DNA of 64,000 nt. It comes from CATOSK01 sp034423195 (GTDB lineage: Bacteria > Chloroflexota > Dehalococcoidia > Lucifugimonadales > UBA3495). Below the pieces are notes generated by a model, which was given only the letters and a program-made list of their open reading frames with translations, was not told where the DNA came from and made no database searches. The stretch spans positions 1 to 64,000 of the forward strand of contig DAOUIZ010000023.1 in assembly GCA_034423195.1 (NCBI GenBank), written 5' to 3'. Both the position numbers and the translations under genes were made by a program. Of this stretch, positions 60,609 to 64,000 are shown piece by piece; position 1 is the stretch's first letter, and the number at the start of each line of letters is the position of its first letter.

Positions 60609-62948
60609 TCAAGCAGGCTGCAAGCGCTGGATGGTCTCGGCGCGGGCGGCTATGGCGTCCCAGTCATACAGCATGGGGACCATTTCCACCTTCCTCCAGG
60701 GCTCGCTCTGGTCGGCGTAGTGAGAACTTCCCGGATGACCGGAGCACCCCAGCGGTATCGCCCACAGGCAGTTGTTCCAGTCCGAAAGGTCGTAGGAGTA
60801 ACGGGCGACGGATAAACCACCCACCGTGGCGAAGTCGGCCGGGGCGTAGGCTCCGGCCAGCGGGGTTTCGCCGTCGCCGGACATGGCGATGGCGGGAGGG
60901 TCTAGCAGGAAGGCGCAATCGGGAAAAGCGGAGGACAGGGGGTGGACGGGCCGTGCCTGATGCACCCTTCCCCAGCGCCACTCCGAGCGGTCATCCCCCA
61001 GCCTGTCCGAAAGGAAGATCATGGCTTCCCGGAGGGACTGGCCGACCAGGTCCGTCCAGGTACCGCCCGTCGGAAGCAGGCCGGCGTCCCCCTTCTCCAT
61101 GGCGGTGGCCATCAGGCTCTTGAACCTGGTCAGGAATACTCCGGCGCCCCGGCCTGCCGGGTTCAGGGCCAGGTTCGCCAGATCCTCCCCCAGGTTATGC
61201 CTGAGCAGCCTTTCCAGCAGGCGGTCGCGGGCCGCGCTGTAAACCGCGGGAGCCACGGCGCCGGCGTCCATGTTCCGGTCCCATCCCAGCAGAAGGTCCT
61301 TCGCCCACGTCGGTGCTTCATCCTCGAAATCCACGTTCCTCAGCAGGTCCAGCAGCGCCCCGGCGGGGATAGAGCGGCGCTGCCGGTGTATTTCAGCCAT
61401 ATCAGCGGCGGTGGGCCTCTCCATGGAATTGATTGCGCGGGAGATCAATTCCACCCGGTATCCGGGGGAGAAATCGACTCCGATGTGATAGGGATAGCTG
61501 TCGTCGACCGGCTTGTTGTTGGCAGTGGCGATGTACCCGGTGTCCGGGTTGCTGGAACGGGGCATTTCGTCGAATGGAATTCGCCCCTGCCACTCGTGGC
61601 GGCCGGTCCACCCGGGCACGGGCAGCCAGCCGTTGAGCCTGTCACGGAGCGGTATTTCACCCCGGACCAGGTATCCGAGGTTGCCCGAGACATCGGCGAA
61701 GACCAGATTGTTGCACGGGTCAACCCACTCCCGCATGGACTCGGTCAGTTCATCGGCGTTGCGGGCCACCAGCATCCCGCGAAGGGTATCGGGCCAGGCG
61801 GACGGCCCGTCGGTGGCTGTGTACCGGAGAGCCAGTCCCGTCCCGGAGGCAGGGTCGCCGGATATGATGGGGCCGTGATGCGTATTCCACGATGTCAATG
61901 GGACATCCTCTGCGCCCCGCACCCGGATCGTCTCGTGGCGCACCTCCGCCCTGCGCCATTCCTCCCGGAAAAGGTAGTACTCCGGCATGTCCGGGTGGAA
62001 GCGTTCAATGTACAGGTCCTGGTAGTCGGCCCAGGTATGGGTGACACACCATGCCACCCAGGGGTTGTGGCCAAAGTGGGGAAAGCCGGGCAGCCCTGGG
62101 AAGGACAGCCCAACTACGTCGAAGCCGGGACAGGCGACGTGGTTCTGATAGTAGACGTTGGGCGTGTTGAGGGCCCGGTGGGAGTCGCCTGCCAGGATTG
62201 GCTTTCCCGAGGCGGTGCGCGCGCCGGATATGACCCAGCTATTGCTGCCCAGGTCGGACTCGTGCAGCTCGTTGACGGCCGCCGCCGCCGCGGTCAGTTC
62301 CTCCAGCCCCCGCTGCAAGCTGCCTTCGTGGCGGGCGCCCGGCGGCAGGATGAGAAGCTGGCTAGGTTCATATCCCGGGAAGACCTGGGCCGTCTTCTCC
62401 GGCCCCAGGGCCCTGACCAGGCGTGCCCGCAGCACCTTGGATTCAAAGATCCCCATCGGAAGGTGGCGCACCTTGTAGACCACCAGGCCGTCCCAGGGCT
62501 GCCAGGGCTCGGGGGTCGCGCCGGTAATCTGAAACTCGATGGGCAGCGGGTCGGCGGAATCAATATAAGCGTTCACCCCGGCGGCGTAGGCGTCGAACAT
62601 CGCCCGGGTCTCCGGGGAGGACGCCCAATAGTCATCCCTCGCGCTGCGTTCCAGGAGACAGCGGCGCATGAACTTGTCCTGTTCCACCCCCTCCGGCCCA
62701 ACGACTTCCGCCCAGCGTCCCAACCCCCGGCGGCGGTCCTGCTCCATCTGCCAGAAGCGGTCCTGGGAAGTGGCGAATCCCTGGGCGAAGAAGGCGTCGG
62801 ACTCACTCTCAGCGCGGATGTGGGGGATGCCCCAGGCGTCGCGATGGATGAGCGCCGGGGCGTTCAGGCCGGGCAGGGACACATCGCCGGTTACGTCGGG
62901 ACAGGCCCGGAGAAGATCGTCATGGGTGAGTCCTGTGATGGTGCTCAA
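60609..62948 (-). CDS. Penicillin acylase family (Ntn) amidohydrolase
   Basis: 779 aa, single chain precursor. Autoprocessing site G234/S235 in SDLGSNSWVISGARTASGKP, with S235 as the N-terminal nucleophile of the beta subunit; the beta chain shows ILAGDSHRALNTPNVYYQNH and YIATANNKPVDDSYPYHIGV. Cleaves amides such as acyl-homoserine lactones, penicillins or cyclic lipopeptides; substrate unknown. No signal peptide is visible (MSTITGLTHDDLLRACPDV), unusual because many members are exported. Start TTG 62948 after GAGG. Confidence 0.9.
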   Translation of the reverse strand: MSTITGLTHDDLLRACPDVTGDVSLPGLNAPALIHRDAWGIPHIRAESESDAFFAQGFATSQDRFWQMEQDRRRGLGRWAEVVGPEGVEQDKFMRRCLLERSARDDYWASSPETRAMFDAYAAGVNAYIDSADPLPIEFQITGATPEPWQPWDGLVVYKVRHLPMGIFESKVLRARLVRALGPEKTAQVFPGYEPSQLLILPPGARHEGSLQRGLEELTAAAAAVNELHESDLGSNSWVISGARTASGKPILAGDSHRALNTPNVYYQNHVACPGFDVVGLSFPGLPGFPHFGHNPWVAWCVTHTWADYQDLYIERFHPDMPEYYLFREEWRRAEVRHETIRVRGAEDVPLTSWNTHHGPIISGDPASGTGLALRYTATDGPSAWPDTLRGMLVARNADELTESMREWVDPCNNLVFADVSGNLGYLVRGEIPLRDRLNGWLPVPGWTGRHEWQGRIPFDEMPRSSNPDTGYIATANNKPVDDSYPYHIGVDFSPGYRVELISRAINSMERPTAADMAEIHRQRRSIPAGALLDLLRNVDFEDEAPTWAKDLLLGWDRNMDAGAVAPAVYSAARDRLLERLLRHNLGEDLANLALNPAGRGAGVFLTRFKSLMATAMEKGDAGLLPTGGTWTDLVGQSLREAMIFLSDRLGDDRSEWRWGRVHQARPVHPLSSAFPDCAFLLDPPAIAMSGDGETPLAGAYAPADFATVGGLSVARYSYDLSDWNNCLWAIPLGCSGHPGSSHYADQSEPWRKVEMVPMLYDWDAIAARAETIQRLQPA

Positions 62949-63014
62949 TTATCAGCCTCGGACGGGGCCAGGCCCGTGGAATGGAGCCCGTGGGATGGAG
63001 CCCGTGGGATGAAA

Positions 63015-64000
63015 TCAGAAAGCCCCCCGGGCTTCGAGTCCCAGGAGCGCCTGTCCCGCGCTTTCGTAGTGGGCGTAGCTGGCCTGAACGTGCTGGGTGA
63101 TTACGTGCATGTCCTGGAAGCGGCGCTGGATTGGGTTGGACGCGAAAATCGCACCGGCGCCGCAGAGGTTGTAGGCAATGTCGACCACCTGGGCCGACAT
63201 CCTGAGGGCATGGGTGGCCGCCACCCGCAGCTGGAGGCGCTGCTCCACGGGTACGGTCCCGTCCCGGGAGGCCGACTCCCACACCGTGTTCACGGATTCC
63301 TGGAGGAAGCACTGGGCGGACCGGTGGATGGCGTGGGCCTCTCCGACCTGGCGCTGGGCCGGCTGCTGGTCCCGCAGGACGGTGCTGGAGCGGCCCGGGG
63401 CCCGGGTGGAGGCGGCCTCGATGGCGATTTCCAGGCTCTTTCGGGCCACGCCCAAGGCCACGGTGGCGAAGCCCGATCCGAACAGCAGCGTCCTGGGAAT
63501 GGCATAGAGCGGGCCCGGTTCGTTATGTTCACCCTCGAACTGGTAGGTGCGGTGCTCCGGGATGAACATATCGTCCACCTGGAAGCTGAAGCTGCCGGTG
63601 CCCCTCAGACCGGCGACCTGCCACAGGTCCACGAACTTGACATCTTCCTTGGGCATGAGCAGCATCCGGGTGCCGGCCCGGTTGCGGGCGGCGTCCAGGA
63701 CCTGGCCCGGTTGCCCAATGGGAGCGAGGGCCGCAATCCAGGTGGCATGGTCGCTGCCGCTGCTGAAGTTCCAGTGACCGCTGAGCCGGTAACCGCCTTC
63801 CACCGGAACGGCGAGGGATGCGGCGGTCGGCGGGCCGTTGGTCACCACGGCCCGGGGGTTGGACCAGATTTCCCGGGCGATGCCCTGGTCCATCATGACG
63901 GCGCTGGTGGAGAAGACATTATTCTGGTTGAGGCACCAGCCGACGCTGGCATCGGCCGGGGCAAATATCTCGAGGATGCGCAGAAAATCGGGATGGGCCA
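63015..64000 (-). CDS. Acyl-CoA dehydrogenase-family flavin monooxygenase, partial
   Basis: 327 residues to the right edge; the N-terminus lies outside. LSGHWNFSSGSDHATW, LWQVAGLRGTGSFSFQVDD and FIPEHRT match the ACAD fold of two-component monooxygenases (HpaB/DszC/HsaA type) rather than a true acyl-CoA dehydrogenase, and the catalytic glutamate of the latter is not apparent. These use reduced FMN from a reductase such as the 37564-38139 product. Last in the minus-strand run with the penicillin acylase-like gene (66 nt). Confidence 0.85.
   Translation of the reverse strand, partial: AHPDFLRILEIFAPADASVGWCLNQNNVFSTSAVMMDQGIAREIWSNPRAVVTNGPPTAASLAVPVEGGYRLSGHWNFSSGSDHATWIAALAPIGQPGQVLDAARNRAGTRMLLMPKEDVKFVDLWQVAGLRGTGSFSFQVDDMFIPEHRTYQFEGEHNEPGPLYAIPRTLLFGSGFATVALGVARKSLEIAIEAASTRAPGRSSTVLRDQQPAQRQVGEAHAIHRSAQCFLQESVNTVWESASRDGTVPVEQRLQLRVAATHALRMSAQVVDIAYNLCGAGAIFASNPIQRRFQDMHVITQHVQASYAHYESAGQALLGLEARGAF

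Overview
The window is a high-GC (roughly 60-65% by eye) bacterial chromosome segment with about 70 protein genes and no rRNA, tRNA, prophage or CRISPR array that I can recognise. The gene content fits an aerobic or microaerobic free-living member of the Chloroflexota, probably near the Dehalococcoidia/SAR202 group. The grounds are a YacL-type PIN-TRAM/ispD/ispF/cysS block, a complete suf operon with SufU scaffolds, an Lrp-type siroheme decarboxylase fusion, a nickel superoxide dismutase, and many single-copy catabolic enzymes: LLM flavoenzymes, enolase superfamily, MmgE/PrpD, FAH, NIPSNAP, GMC and amidohydrolases. That placement is an inference from family content, not a phylogenetic result.

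Region 1 (1-3.3 kb) holds FmdB, a 66-bp tandem repeat, D-aminoacyl-tRNA deacylase (dtd), DinB-like and carboxymuconolactone decarboxylase-like genes, and sodN. Region 2 (3.3-14.9 kb) is a long minus-strand tetrapyrrole cluster. Read in transcription order it is ahbAB fusion, a 50-aa basic protein, precorrin-2 dehydrogenase, hemA, hemC, a three-gene DUF3467/DUF4258/YgiT module, cobA-hemD, hemB, a PD-(D/E)XK protein plus RelE toxin, hemL and a HEPN-like protein. Together these make glutamate-1-semialdehyde, uroporphyrinogen III, siroheme and then didecarboxysiroheme, so heme probably comes from the siroheme-dependent route. Two toxin-antitoxin-like modules sit inside the cluster. A MerR-like regulator lies upstream.

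Region 3 (15-20.7 kb) has a nucleotide-sugar epimerase-like gene, two small membrane/unknown genes, an LLM monooxygenase, an MFS exporter and an HNH gene. Region 4 (20.9-27.6 kb) is the suf operon sufB-[two small genes]-sufC-sufD-sufS-sufU-sufU2, with a near-consensus promoter and a perfect palindrome at its start site. Region 5 (27.6-35.6 kb) has two dehydrogenase-type genes, an isolated strongly promoted 51-aa gene, and the minus-strand operon PIN-TRAM, ispD, ispF, cysS, FAD oxidase.

Region 6 (35.9-64 kb) is an accessory catabolic stretch of mostly single-gene units: NIPSNAP, cupin, RidA, FMN reductase, FAH hydrolase, GMC oxidoreductase, PEP mutase/ICL-like, BNR propeller, MmgE/PrpD, alpha/beta hydrolases, a phosphotriesterase-like lactonase, MFS, a TPP enzyme and arylamine N-acetyltransferase. 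After these comes a minus-strand run ending in enolase, hydantoinase, epimerase, SDR, penicillin acylase-like and acyl-CoA dehydrogenase-like genes. The last run looks like uptake and breakdown of amide- or ring-containing organics.

Between genes there are several repeat families: a two-copy inverted-repeat element (15.3 and 43.4 kb), a dispersed AGACAAGTTGCC/GAAAGCGGCG motif pair, and REP-like palindromes. Recognisable promoters follow TTGACA-N17-TANNNT.
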